From Kutzneria sp044547355 (GTDB lineage Bacteria > Actinomycetota > Actinomycetes > Mycobacteriales > Pseudonocardiaceae), in NCBI RefSeq assembly GCF_044547355.1, contig NZ_JBIUAG010000037.1:1-64000 (forward strand): a stretch of DNA of 64,000 bases, read 5' to 3'. The notes beneath the pieces are model-generated. The model did not search any database, was not told the DNA's origin, and was given only the letters and a program-made list of their open reading frames with translations. This document shows positions 40,125 through 48,305 of the stretch, piece by piece. The first letter of the stretch is position 1, and each line of letters begins with the position of its first letter. The position numbers were made by a program, and so were the translations under genes.

Positions 40125-40178
40125 ATCGTTCACCAGCGCGATCTGAGCCGTCCCAGCTGGGTCAGGGGGTCGTTCCGC

Positions 40179-40841
40179 TCATGCCGGTCGTTGTTCCCCC
40201 AGCCCGGCCAGCAGGTCGGCGAGCCCGCTGCCGGCCCGGCCACGGAGCCGGGAGCTGGTGGTCACCGGGGCGTGCGGCGTGGTCACCGCCCGAAAGCCGG
40301 CGAGCTTGACCCGGTCCCACAGGTGCCGGTCCTCGCTGGTGGACAGCGGCCCGAAGCCGCCGACGGCGAGGTAGACATCCCCGCGCACGCCGAGGTTCGC
40401 GCCGTAGACCCGGTCCCGACCGTCGGGGGTCAGCGCTTCGTACCGTGCGCGCAGCCGCTCGTCGCCGGCCCAGTCGATCCGCACAGCGCCGGCCACCGCG
40501 TGCGCGCCCCGGTTCGCGAGCCGGAGATGGGCGGTGATCGTGTCCGGGTCCAGCGCGGAGTCGGCGTCGGTGTTGAGCACCCAGCACTCCTCGGCCGGCC
40601 AGGTCAGGCTCCGCCGCACGCCCAGGTCCCGAACCGTCCCGAGTGGACGGTCAAGGCGGTTCACGAGGACGTCGGCCAGCGGCCGGGCCAGAGCGGCCGT
40701 GTCGTCGTGGCACTGGTCGGCCACCACGCACACCGTCGCCGCGACCGAGGACGGCACAGCCGTCCAGATCGCGCGCAGGCACTCGACGATCGTCTCCCGT
40801 TCGTCCCGCGCCGGCACGACCACCGCGACGGACCGGATCAC
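40179..40841 (-). CDS. GT2 family glycosyltransferase
   Basis: A 220-residue GT-A fold glycosyltransferase. It starts SVAVVVPARDERETI (nucleotide-sugar binding), has LNTDADSALDPD (the DXD metal motif) and YGANLGVRGDVYLAVGGF with the acceptor-site Glu/Asp in TSEDRHLWDRV. There is no membrane segment. The GTG start overlaps the stop of the PIG-L/methyltransferase gene (GTGA), so the enzymes are made together. The acceptor is probably the product of that bifunctional protein. Confidence 0.85.
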   Translation of the reverse strand: MIRSVAVVVPARDERETIVECLRAIWTAVPSSVAATVCVVADQCHDDTAALARPLADVLVNRLDRPLGTVRDLGVRRSLTWPAEECWVLNTDADSALDPDTITAHLRLANRGAHAVAGAVRIDWAGDERLRARYEALTPDGRDRVYGANLGVRGDVYLAVGGFGPLSTSEDRHLWDRVKLAGFRAVTTPHAPVTTSSRLRGRAGSGLADLLAGLGEQRPA

Positions 40842-42115
40842 CGTCGCCTCAACACGTGCAGCAGGAACTCCTCGTCACGATGCTCGACCAGGGTCGACAA
40901 CTCGGGCCGCCCGGCCACCAGCTCATGGGCCTCGGCGGCGTCGCGGGTGGCCTCCGGCGCCCACGGACGCCAGTGCGCCAGCACAAGGTCGCCGCCGGGG
41001 GCCAGGCCGGTGATCGCGTTGTCGACCGTCTTGCGCAGGTCCTCGTCGGACAGGTAGTAGAGGATCTCGCTGAGCACGACGAGATCCGCCACCTCGTCCG
41101 GAAATCCCTCCGGCAGCACCGCTTTCGTCACGGTCAGGTTGGGCAGACACAGCTTCCCCGCCGCCGCCACCGCCTTCGGCACAGCGTCGAACGCGTGCAC
41201 CTTGTCGGCCCGCATGGCCAGTTGGGCCGTGAGCGCGCCGACTCCGCAAGCAGGCTCGACGGCATGCCGGTAGCGTTCGCGTGGCAGCGCCGCGAGCAGA
41301 ACCGACCGCTTGCGGCGTTCGTACCAGCTGTCCTCGGTGCGCCATGGATCGGCGTTCGTGGCGTAGAGGTCACGGAACCGCTCCAGCGGCGCACTCTGCC
41401 GGCGTGGTTCGCGGAACAGCACCTCGCGGTCGCGGTTGAAGTGCTCCAGCACATCCGGCGGCAAGATGGGGTCGCTACCGTCCGGGCCGCGCTCCAGTTG
41501 GGACGTGAAAGCCTTGATGCCGGCCATCTTCCGCCCCAGCTGCGCCGCCGTCAGCGCGTACGCGCGGGCGTGCCGCCACGGGATCTCCGCCGACTCCTCG
41601 GCCGTCCAGTGCCACATCCAGATCGGGTACGACCAGCAGTGCGCGGTCACCGGCGCGGCCGCCAACACGGCCTTGCCGACAGCACTGTGATCGGGGTGTG
41701 GATCGTGCGGCCACGGCAGCAGGCAGCAATCGGCGTCAGCCAACAACGTCCGCAACTCCGCGACGAGCTCGGCGCGACACTCGGCCAAGCCGGAATCCGG
41801 CAGACCCAACCAATGGACGTCGCTGTCACCAAGACCCTGGGCCCGCAACGACTCCGTGAGCTCGCGACGTCTGCGCCGGCCGAGCTCGGCGCGGTCTTGG
41901 GGACCTAGCGCGGGAAACGCCGCCTCGCCGTCACTGGCCACCACCACGTCGACCCGGCATCCGTTCTCGTGCAACGCTTGCAGGCACGCGCTGGCCCCGA
42001 GCGTCTCGTCATCGGGATGCGCCGCGACCGCCACCACCCGGCGATAGCCCGTGGTGTCGAACGCGGCCAGGCCGTCCAGCCGGCCCTCCCATCTCCGCTC
42101 GGCCGCCGAGGTCAT
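40838..42115 (-). CDS. Bifunctional PIG-L deacetylase / SAM methyltransferase
   Basis: A 425-residue two-domain enzyme. Residues 1-225 are a PIG-L/LmbE zinc deacetylase (AHPDDETLGA, LPWPHDPHPDHSAVG). Residues 240-425 are a NodS-like SAM methyltransferase (AVEPACGVGALTAQL, LVVLSEILYYL). PIG-L enzymes take the N-acetyl group off amino sugars, as in mycothiol synthesis; the fused methyltransferase may methylate the freed amine. It is coupled on both sides by four-base overlaps to the ACAD-like and GT2 genes. The full pathway is not described to my knowledge. Confidence 0.85.
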   Translation of the reverse strand: MTSAAERRWEGRLDGLAAFDTTGYRRVVAVAAHPDDETLGASACLQALHENGCRVDVVVASDGEAAFPALGPQDRAELGRRRRRELTESLRAQGLGDSDVHWLGLPDSGLAECRAELVAELRTLLADADCCLLPWPHDPHPDHSAVGKAVLAAAPVTAHCWSYPIWMWHWTAEESAEIPWRHARAYALTAAQLGRKMAGIKAFTSQLERGPDGSDPILPPDVLEHFNRDREVLFREPRRQSAPLERFRDLYATNADPWRTEDSWYERRKRSVLLAALPRERYRHAVEPACGVGALTAQLAMRADKVHAFDAVPKAVAAAGKLCLPNLTVTKAVLPEGFPDEVADLVVLSEILYYLSDEDLRKTVDNAITGLAPGGDLVLAHWRPWAPEATRDAAEAHELVAGRPELSTLVEHRDEEFLLHVLRRR

Positions 42116-43077
42116 GCCAGCACCGCCTTCCCGATCGCCGCCAGGTCCTTCTCCGCGTGGTGCTGCCGCACGTACACCTGGAGATCCGCCAGCCGCTGGG
42201 CAAAGCGCGGATCGCGGCACATCAGCGTCGGCCCGGTGATCCGCGGCACCCGGTCCAGCACCTCCCACGCCGACCGCTCCGCCGCCGACCGGCAGGTCCA
42301 GGCGAGCAGGTGGTGATCGCCGGCCGGATCCGAGTCCACCGTGGACGCAGCGAGGTCCAGCAAGGCCTCGGTCGAGCGGATCGTGGTGTGCAGCGCGCCG
42401 ACATGCGCCAGCTGATGATCGTCCGGAGTGGACAGCTCGGCCAGCACGTCGTCCAGCAGACCGGCCGCGCCACCCAGCCAGACCGCCGCGACACCGATGC
42501 CGCCCAGCCAGAAACCCGGGCGCTCCAGGTAGAACCCGGGCTCGCCGACGATCATGTCGCCGGTCACGACGACGTCGTCGATGGTCACGTCCGGACTGTC
42601 CGAGGCGTCCATGCCCAAGGGCAGCCACGTGCCCGGCACCGTGAAGATCCGGGCATCGGACAGATCCGCCTCCACCAGCACGCTGCGCCGGTCGTCGTCG
42701 AGGGCGGCGATCAGCGCTCGGTCCAACCGGTGCGCACCGGAACAGAACCGAACCGTTCCGCGGAGAACGCCGTCTTGCAGCACCGCCCCGGTGCCGCCGG
42801 ACCTGGCCGCCCACACCCCGTACAGCGCCTCCGGCACCGGCTTCCGGCCGGCCTCGGCGAGAATCGCCACCGCGTCGGCATGTCCCTCGGCCAGCCGGGC
42901 CAGCGCCAGATCCCGCCGGCCCAGGCGGGCCAGCGCCGCCCACCGGGCCGCCGTGTCGCCGCCGCCGGGCAGCGGCAGATCGAGATCGCCGACGGCCGCC
43001 AGCGTCCGCAACTCGGTGATGACGGTGTCGACGTCGCGGGGCCACAGAATCCGCGGTGGTGGCTGGTCATCGAGCAT
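42112..43077 (-). CDS. Acyl-CoA dehydrogenase-like protein
   Basis: A 321-residue protein with the acyl-CoA dehydrogenase fold but shorter than the usual 380 residues. Seen are the middle beta domain (GTVRFCSGAHRLDRALI, RIFTVPGTWLPLGMDAS) and the C-terminal helical bundle (IGVAAVWLGGAAGLLDDVL). The N-terminal helical domain is shortened, and the catalytic Glu cannot be placed. It may bind FAD and act on something other than a CoA ester. It is first in a three-gene coupled operon with PIG-L/methyltransferase and GT2, behind a SigB-like promoter. Confidence 0.7.
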   Translation of the reverse strand: MLDDQPPPRILWPRDVDTVITELRTLAAVGDLDLPLPGGGDTAARWAALARLGRRDLALARLAEGHADAVAILAEAGRKPVPEALYGVWAARSGGTGAVLQDGVLRGTVRFCSGAHRLDRALIAALDDDRRSVLVEADLSDARIFTVPGTWLPLGMDASDSPDVTIDDVVVTGDMIVGEPGFYLERPGFWLGGIGVAAVWLGGAAGLLDDVLAELSTPDDHQLAHVGALHTTIRSTEALLDLAASTVDSDPAGDHHLLAWTCRSAAERSAWEVLDRVPRITGPTLMCRDPRFAQRLADLQVYVRQHHAEKDLAAIGKAVLA

Positions 43078-43086
43078 GGCAACGGA

Positions 43087-43112
43087 TTACCCGAGGTCGC
43101 GGGCGTCCAATC
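43087..43112 (-). promoter_or_regulatory. SigB/SigF-like promoter of the ACAD / PIG-L / GT2 operon
   Basis: On the minus strand GATT (43112-43109), 16 bases, then GGGTAA (43092-43087), nine bases before the start at 43077. It is back to back with the flavodoxin promoter. Confidence 0.5.
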
Positions 43113-43114
43113 CA

Positions 43115-43139
43115 GTTTGGCCGGACGCCGCCCGGGTAG
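43115..43139 (+). promoter_or_regulatory. SigB/SigF-like promoter of the flavodoxin-like gene
   Basis: GTTT (43115-43118), 15 bases, then GGGTAG (43134-43139), ten bases before the ATG at 43150. It is a full match; the message would be almost leaderless. Confidence 0.65.
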
Positions 43140-43149
43140 CCGTGCCACC

Positions 43150-43764
43150 ATGACCTCAGCGAAACAGTTGCGGGCCCTGGCGCTCGTGTGCACGCTCACG
43201 CCGTCTCCCGGCGCCTCCAGCAGCGACCTGCTGGCCGAGCACGTGATGGACCAGTTCGCGGCCAACGGCGTCAAGGGCGAGGCGATCCGGGTGGTCGACC
43301 ACGACGTCAAACCCGGTGTCGCGGTGGACATGGGCGACGGCGACACCTGGCCCGACATCCGCTCCCGGCTGCTGGAGGCCGACATCCTCCTGCTGGCCAC
43401 GCCGATCTGGCTGGGGCATCCGTCCAGTGTGGCCCAGCGGGTGCTGGAACGGCTCGACGGCGAGCTGTCCGAGACCGACGACCGTGGCGTGCCGCGCATG
43501 TACGAGAAGGTCGCCACCGTCGCGGTGGTCGGCAACGAGGACGGCGCGCACAAGGTCAGCGCCGACCTGTTCCAGGCCCTCGACGACATCGGCTTCACCA
43601 TCCCGGCCGGCGGCGTCACCTACTGGGTCGGCGAAGCCATGCACGGCACCGACTTCAAGGACCTCGACGAGGTGCCCGACACCGTCGCCCAGACCACCAA
43701 GCGCCTGGCCGCCAACGCCGCCCACCTGGCCCGCGTCCTGCGCGAATCCCCTTATCCGGCCTGA
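43150..43764 (+). CDS. Flavodoxin family / NAD(P)H-dependent FMN oxidoreductase
   Basis: A 204-residue flavodoxin-fold protein. The FMN phosphate loop is TLTPSPGASSSDLL, and the isoalloxazine-side loop is LLATPIWLGHPSSVAQRVLERL. It should carry FMN and reduce quinones, nitro compounds or other acceptors with NAD(P)H. It is divergent from the ACAD operon, with back-to-back SigB-like promoters in a 72-base region, so both sides are likely induced by the same stress. Confidence 0.8.
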   Translation: MTSAKQLRALALVCTLTPSPGASSSDLLAEHVMDQFAANGVKGEAIRVVDHDVKPGVAVDMGDGDTWPDIRSRLLEADILLLATPIWLGHPSSVAQRVLERLDGELSETDDRGVPRMYEKVATVAVVGNEDGAHKVSADLFQALDDIGFTIPAGGVTYWVGEAMHGTDFKDLDEVPDTVAQTTKRLAANAAHLARVLRESPYPA

Positions 43765-43776
43765 TGATCCGACTGG

Positions 43777-44766
43777 TCAGCCGAACGCGAGGCTGGCCGG
43801 CCAGTACACGACGGCGGCGACGAGCGCGGCGGCGGGCAAGGTCAACACCCAGCCGGTCACGATGTCCCCGGCGATCCCCCAGCGGACCGCCGACGGACGC
43901 CGGGCCGCTCCGACTCCCATGATCGCGGTTGTCATCACGTGCGTGGTGGAGATCGGCGCGGCCCAGGCGAACGCCGTCACGTAGAGCACGGCGGCCCCGG
44001 ACAGCTCGGCGGCGAAGCCGTGCGGCGGCGTCATCGGGAACACTCGCCGCCCGAGCGTGCGCATCACCCGCAGGCCGCCCGAATAGCTGCCGGCGGCCAT
44101 CGCCGCCGCGCACGCCAGCACCACCCACAGCGGCACGCCATCACCGTGGTAGACACCCGTCACCGCCAAGGCCAGCACGATCACGCCCATGGACTTCTGC
44201 GCGTCCTGCAAGCCGTGCCCCAGTGCCAACGCCGCCGCGGACACGATCTGGGCGTGCCGGAACCCCCGCCGCACCCGATGGGCGTTGCCGCGTCGAAACG
44301 CCCACAGCACACCGGTCATCACCCCGTAGCCCAGCACGAGGCCGACCACCGGCGACACGACCATCGGGATGATCACCTTGTCCACCACGCCGGCCCAGTG
44401 CACCTGGCTCGCCGAGGCGAGCGCGGCCCCGACCAGCCCGCCGATCAACGCGTGCGATGACGAGGACGGCAGCCCGAAGTACCAGGTCGCGATGTTCCAC
44501 ACGATCGCGCCGACCACGGCCGCGAGCACCACCGCCAGACCGGAGCCGCCCGAGGGCGGCGCGATCACCCCGTCCGCGACGGTCACCGCGACGCCGGTCG
44601 ACAGCAGCGCCCCGAGCAGGTTCATCGCCGCGCCCATGGCCAGCGCCCACCGCAGCGGCAGGGCGCGAGTGGACACGGCGGTGGCGATGGCGTTGGCGGC
44701 ATCGTGGAAACCGTTGGTGTAGTTGAACACCAGGGCCAACGCGACCACGACCCAGAGGCCGAGCAC
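43777..44766 (-). CDS. pit: Low-affinity inorganic phosphate transporter (PiT family)
   Basis: A 329-residue phosphate permease with ten or so membrane helices. The family signature GFHDAANAIATAVSTRAL is near the N-terminus, and its repeat FGLPSSSSHALIGGLVGAAL and TTHVMTTAIMGVG lie in the two halves. It takes up metal-phosphate with the proton gradient. The DUF47 gene ends three bases upstream, the usual arrangement of PiT with its PhoU-like partner. The SigB-like promoter before the DUF47 gene would control both. Confidence 0.9.
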   Translation of the reverse strand: MLGLWVVVALALVFNYTNGFHDAANAIATAVSTRALPLRWALAMGAAMNLLGALLSTGVAVTVADGVIAPPSGGSGLAVVLAAVVGAIVWNIATWYFGLPSSSSHALIGGLVGAALASASQVHWAGVVDKVIIPMVVSPVVGLVLGYGVMTGVLWAFRRGNAHRVRRGFRHAQIVSAAALALGHGLQDAQKSMGVIVLALAVTGVYHGDGVPLWVVLACAAAMAAGSYSGGLRVMRTLGRRVFPMTPPHGFAAELSGAAVLYVTAFAWAAPISTTHVMTTAIMGVGAARRPSAVRWGIAGDIVTGWVLTLPAAALVAAVVYWPASLAFG

Positions 44767-44769
44767 TCC

Positions 44770-45390
44770 TCAGCTCTCCTTGACCGCGATGGTGTGCATG
44801 ACGTCGGCGGCGTGCTCGAACGCGTCCGCGGCCTGCTCGAGGCCGTCCACCACGTCCTTGAGCTTCATCACCGTCAACGGCTCGTACTCGCCGCTGAACA
44901 GCAGGCTCAGCAGCCGCCGGTGCACCTGGTCGGCGGCGTTCTCCACCTCGCTGATCTCCCGCCAGTACGGCACGAGGTCCTGCGGTGTGCGCAGCTTCGG
45001 CATCGCGGCGACGGTCAGCCCGGCGGCCTTGGTGAGCAGCTCGACCTGCTCGGACACGCCGGGCGGGAACTGGTCGCAGCCGTAGAGCAACGCCAGGTCC
45101 ACCACCTCGTCGACGAAGTCCACGACGTCGTCGAGCCGGACCGCGAGCCGGTAGATGTCCTCCCGGTCGAACGGCGTGACGAAGGTGACGTCGATCAGTT
45201 CGATCAAGGCGTGGGTGTGGTCGTCGCCGACGTGCTCCAGCCGCCGCATCTCCTGCGCGAGGGCTTCCCGGTCGGCGGCGTCGGCACGGACGAACCGGTC
45301 GAGCACCGCCACCGCGTCGGCGATGTTCACCGCCGCGGCGGTGAGCAGGTCGTAGAACCGGGCGTCGCGGGGCGCCGCTCGCAGCCTCAT
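44770..45390 (-). CDS. DUF47 (PhoU-like) regulator of the PiT transporter
   Basis: A 206-residue helical protein of the DUF47/PhoU type. The two three-helix repeats contain EEMRRLEHVGDDHTHALIEL-like segments and FDREDIYRLAVRLDDVVDFVDEV, with the metal-binding E/D-x3-D motifs of PhoU proteins. It is thought to adjust the activity of the neighbouring PiT permease. The ATG at 45390 (MRLRAAPRD) is chosen by family length; the Shine-Dalgarno sequence is weak. Co-transcription with pit is implied by the 3-base gap. Confidence 0.85.
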   Translation of the reverse strand: MRLRAAPRDARFYDLLTAAAVNIADAVAVLDRFVRADAADREALAQEMRRLEHVGDDHTHALIELIDVTFVTPFDREDIYRLAVRLDDVVDFVDEVVDLALLYGCDQFPPGVSEQVELLTKAAGLTVAAMPKLRTPQDLVPYWREISEVENAADQVHRRLLSLLFSGEYEPLTVMKLKDVVDGLEQAADAFEHAADVMHTIAVKES

Positions 45391-45434
45391 GCGACGGCCG
45401 TCCGGAACTGCGCGGTGGTCGTCATGACTGCGGC

Positions 45435-45459
45435 TTCCCCCAGCCGCCTCGGGTGAAAC
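45435..45459 (-). promoter_or_regulatory. SigB/SigF-like promoter of the DUF47-pit operon
   Basis: On the minus strand GTTT (45459-45456), 15 bases, then GGGGAA (45440-45435), 44 bases before the DUF47 start. One base differs from GGGTAA. Confidence 0.4.
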
Positions 45460-45517
45460 CACCAGTTTGGTTCGAAGCGCGCGTGCTGCGTAGCCCGTCG
45501 CACTGCGGCGGTCCCGC

Positions 45518-46990
45518 TCAACGCCGTCCTGGCGCGCCTGCTTCGGCGCGGATCCGGTTGATCACGGCGGTGGTGGACCGGTCCGGCAGGTAGTCCAGGA
45601 TCCGCACCTCTCCGCCGCAGGCCCGGACCGTCGGCGTCTCGGGCAGCATCTCCGGTGTGTAGTCGCCGCCCTTGGCGTACACCTCCGGCCGCAGCCGGGT
45701 GATCAGGCCGGCGGTGGTGTCGGCGCCGAAGGTCGTCACGTGGTCCACGCAGCTCAGCGCGGCCAGCACCGCCGCCCGGTCCGACGCCGAGTTCACCGGC
45801 CGGCCCGGCCCCTTCAGGCGGCGCACGCCGCTGTCGTCGTTGACTGCCACGACGAGCACGTCCCCCAACCGCTTGGCCTGGTTCAGGTATGCGACATGCC
45901 CCCGGTGCAGCACGTCGAAACAGCCATTGGTGAACACGATCCGCCGCCCGGCGGCCCGGTGCGCCGACACGGCCCCGGCGAGTTCGTCATGGTTCAGCAC
46001 TGCGGCCCGGAATCCGCCGAGCCGCTCGGTCAGCTGCGCGGTCGTGCACACGGAGGTGCCCGGTCGGCCGACCACGACATCGGCCGCCGCCTGCGCGAAC
46101 TCCACGGCGACCGGCGCCGGCAGTCCGCCCGCGAGCGCGGTGGTCAGCGCGGCGACGAACGTGTCGCCGGCCCCGGAGGCCTGGCTCTCCGGCGCCGGCT
46201 GCGCCCAGGTCCGGTGCACGGGGCCGTCCGGCGGCAGCAGCACCGCGCCGTCCCGGTCCAACGTGACCACGACCGCGTCGGCCCCGGTGGCCGCGCGAAG
46301 ATCATCGGCTCGGTTCTCCACCGCCACCGAGCGGCCATCGCCGGTCCAGGTCGCGCCGAGCAGCCTCGCCGCCTCGCCGGCGTTGGGCGTGACCACATCC
46401 GGCCGCACCGCCGCCCACGGCCTCAGGTCGTGCGCGTCCGCCACCAGCAACGGCATGCTCGTTCGCAGCCGAACGAGTTCGGCCCGAACCGCGTCGGTCA
46501 GCGTGCCGGCGCCGTAGTCGCAGACCAGCACGGCATCGCACCGGGGCACCACCTCGCACAGCACGCCGGCCAGCGCACGGCCGGTGCTCGGCCGCACCGC
46601 GCCGGTGTCGCCCTCGTCGAATCGGGCGATCAACTGGGCTCCGGCGACGATGCGGCGCTTGGCCATGGTCCGCCGCCCATGCTCCACCAGCATCGCCTCG
46701 GTGCGCACGCCAGCGGCGTCGAGTTCGCGCCGCAGCCGCGCCCCGTCGGGATCCGCGCCGGTCACGGCGATCAACACCGCCTCCGCGCCCAGCGCCGCCA
46801 GGTTCGCCGCCGTGTTGGCCGCCCCGCCGGGCCGCTCCACCGCGCTGGTGATCTCCACCACCGGGGCCGGGGCCTCGCGGCACAGCCGGTTGCTGTCGCC
46901 GCACAGCCAGCCGTCCAGCATGGCGTCGCCGACGACGGCGATACGGAGCCGGCGACGCGCCAGCTCGTCGGGAGTGTCCGGGGTCAGCAT
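45518..46990 (-). CDS. hldE: HldE-type bifunctional heptose-7-phosphate kinase / heptose-1-phosphate adenylyltransferase (copy 1)
   Basis: A 490-residue fusion enzyme. The N-terminal PfkB/ribokinase domain (1-325) has GDAMLDGW, RPGGAANTAANLAALG and the anion-hole/catalytic SGAGDTF. The C-terminal nucleotidyltransferase (345-490) has TNGCFDVLHRGHVAYL (HxGH) and YAKGGDYTPEMLPET. In Gram-negatives it phosphorylates D,D-heptose-7-phosphate at C1 and later attaches ADP. The gene overlaps the aldehyde dehydrogenase by seven bases. It is one of two copies in this heptose locus, and this copy keeps all kinase motifs. Confidence 0.9.
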   Translation of the reverse strand: MLTPDTPDELARRRLRIAVVGDAMLDGWLCGDSNRLCREAPAPVVEITSAVERPGGAANTAANLAALGAEAVLIAVTGADPDGARLRRELDAAGVRTEAMLVEHGRRTMAKRRIVAGAQLIARFDEGDTGAVRPSTGRALAGVLCEVVPRCDAVLVCDYGAGTLTDAVRAELVRLRTSMPLLVADAHDLRPWAAVRPDVVTPNAGEAARLLGATWTGDGRSVAVENRADDLRAATGADAVVVTLDRDGAVLLPPDGPVHRTWAQPAPESQASGAGDTFVAALTTALAGGLPAPVAVEFAQAAADVVVGRPGTSVCTTAQLTERLGGFRAAVLNHDELAGAVSAHRAAGRRIVFTNGCFDVLHRGHVAYLNQAKRLGDVLVVAVNDDSGVRRLKGPGRPVNSASDRAAVLAALSCVDHVTTFGADTTAGLITRLRPEVYAKGGDYTPEMLPETPTVRACGGEVRILDYLPDRSTTAVINRIRAEAGAPGRR

Positions 46991-48252
46991 GCCGTCTCCC
47001 AGTGCACGACCTTGGTGGTGGTCATCTCATCCAGCAGCTCCGGCCCGTAGCCGTAGCCGGTCCCGCTCGCGCCGCGCGGCTGGGCGGCCCCGCCGGGAGC
47101 GCCGCCGAACACGGCGTTGATCTTCACGGTGCCCACCGGCAGCTCCCGCCAGGCCCGCTGGGCGTGGGCCATGTTCCGGGTCAACACGGTCGCCGCCAGT
47201 CCGTACGGACCGCTCGACGCCAGCTCCAGCCCGGTGTCGAAGCTGTCCACCACGCACACCGGGGCCACCGGCCCGAAAGTCTCCTGGCCCATCACCCGCA
47301 TGCGCGGGGTGCAGCCGGCCAGCACCGTGTTGGGATAGCGGGATCCGCCGGCCACCAGCAGAACGCCGCCGACGAGCAGCTCGGCGCCGCCCCGGACCGC
47401 CTCCTGCACCTGCTTGCTCACCGCGTCGCGGGCCTTGACGTCCACCAGCGGCCCGGTCTTGAACTCCCGGGCCCGGGCCACCAGCGCGGCCAGGAAAGGC
47501 TTGGCCACGACCTCGTGCACGTAGATCCGCTCGACCGAGGTGCACAGCTGGCCGGCGTTGGTGAACGCCCCCAGCGCGGCCTGTTCGGCCGCCCACTCCG
47601 GGTCGACGTCCCCGTCGATCAGCAGCGGATCGTTGCCGCCGTTCTCCAGCAGCAGCTTGGCGGTGCTGTTGCGGGAGATCTCCCGCCCGGTCTCGCTGCT
47701 GCCCACATGCGCCACCAGGTCCACCTCCGGCTGCCGCGCCAGCGCCGCGCCGACCCAGCCGTCCCCGGGCAGCCATTGCAGGACGCCTTCGGGGAACAGG
47801 TCGGCCAGCAGCTTGGTCAGCAGCTCGCCGACGTGCGGCGAACGCTCGCTGGGCTTGTGCACCACCGTGTTGCCGACGGCCAGCGCGGCCCCGATCAACC
47901 CGCAGGCGATCGCCACCGGGTCGTTCCACGGCGTGATCGCCGCGACCACGCCCCGAGGCTGCGGCACCATCAGGTCGATCGCCGACCACGAGCCGTGCAG
48001 GCTGCGGCCCCGGTGCAACGGCCCCAGCTCGGCGTACTGGTCGAGCGTGCCAGCGGCGGCCAGCACGCCGCCGCGGGCTTCGTCGACCAGCCGCCCGGTG
48101 TCGCCGTTGTTGGCGGCGGCGAGCTCGTCGGCCGAGGCGCGCAGCCTCGCGGCCGCGGCGGCGAGCGCGGCCCCCCGGTCGGCGGCGGAGGTTCGGGCCC
48201 AGCCCGGCTGCGCGGCCCTCGCCGCGGCGACGACCGGTTCGACTTCGCTCAT
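46984..48252 (-). CDS. Aldehyde dehydrogenase family protein
   Basis: A 422-residue NAD(P)-dependent dehydrogenase, somewhat shorter than the usual 480. Seen are ITPWNDPVAIACGLIGAALAVGNTVVHKPSERS (oxyanion Asn and cofactor Lys, in parts), LLLENGGNDPLLI (general base Glu) and AGQLCTSVERIYV (nucleophile Cys). The C-terminal ETFGPVAPV motif is intact. It overlaps hldE, so it likely acts in the heptose locus, perhaps by oxidising a sugar aldehyde to an acid. That role is inferred from context only. Confidence 0.8.
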   Translation of the reverse strand: MSEVEPVVAAARAAQPGWARTSAADRGAALAAAAARLRASADELAAANNGDTGRLVDEARGGVLAAAGTLDQYAELGPLHRGRSLHGSWSAIDLMVPQPRGVVAAITPWNDPVAIACGLIGAALAVGNTVVHKPSERSPHVGELLTKLLADLFPEGVLQWLPGDGWVGAALARQPEVDLVAHVGSSETGREISRNSTAKLLLENGGNDPLLIDGDVDPEWAAEQAALGAFTNAGQLCTSVERIYVHEVVAKPFLAALVARAREFKTGPLVDVKARDAVSKQVQEAVRGGAELLVGGVLLVAGGSRYPNTVLAGCTPRMRVMGQETFGPVAPVCVVDSFDTGLELASSGPYGLAATVLTRNMAHAQRAWRELPVGTVKINAVFGGAPGGAAQPRGASGTGYGYGPELLDEMTTTKVVHWETAC

Positions 48253-48262
48253 GTCCTGGCGG

Positions 48263-48287
48263 CTACCCGGTGGTTGCCGGCTTATGC
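48263..48287 (-). promoter_or_regulatory. Possible SigB/SigF-like promoter of the ALDH-hldE pair
   Basis: On the minus strand GCAT (48287-48284), 15 bases, then GGGTAG (48268-48263), ten bases before the ATG. The -10 box is full; the -35 box fits only the loose GNNT form. Confidence 0.35.
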
Positions 48288-48296
48288 GGCGGGCAA
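48272..48296 (+). promoter_or_regulatory. SigB/SigF-like promoter of the first GT9 gene
   Basis: GGTT (48272-48275), 15 bases, then GGGCAA (48291-48296), nine bases before the ATG at 48306. Confidence 0.45.
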
Positions 48297-48305
48297 TCCC
48301 ATCGC

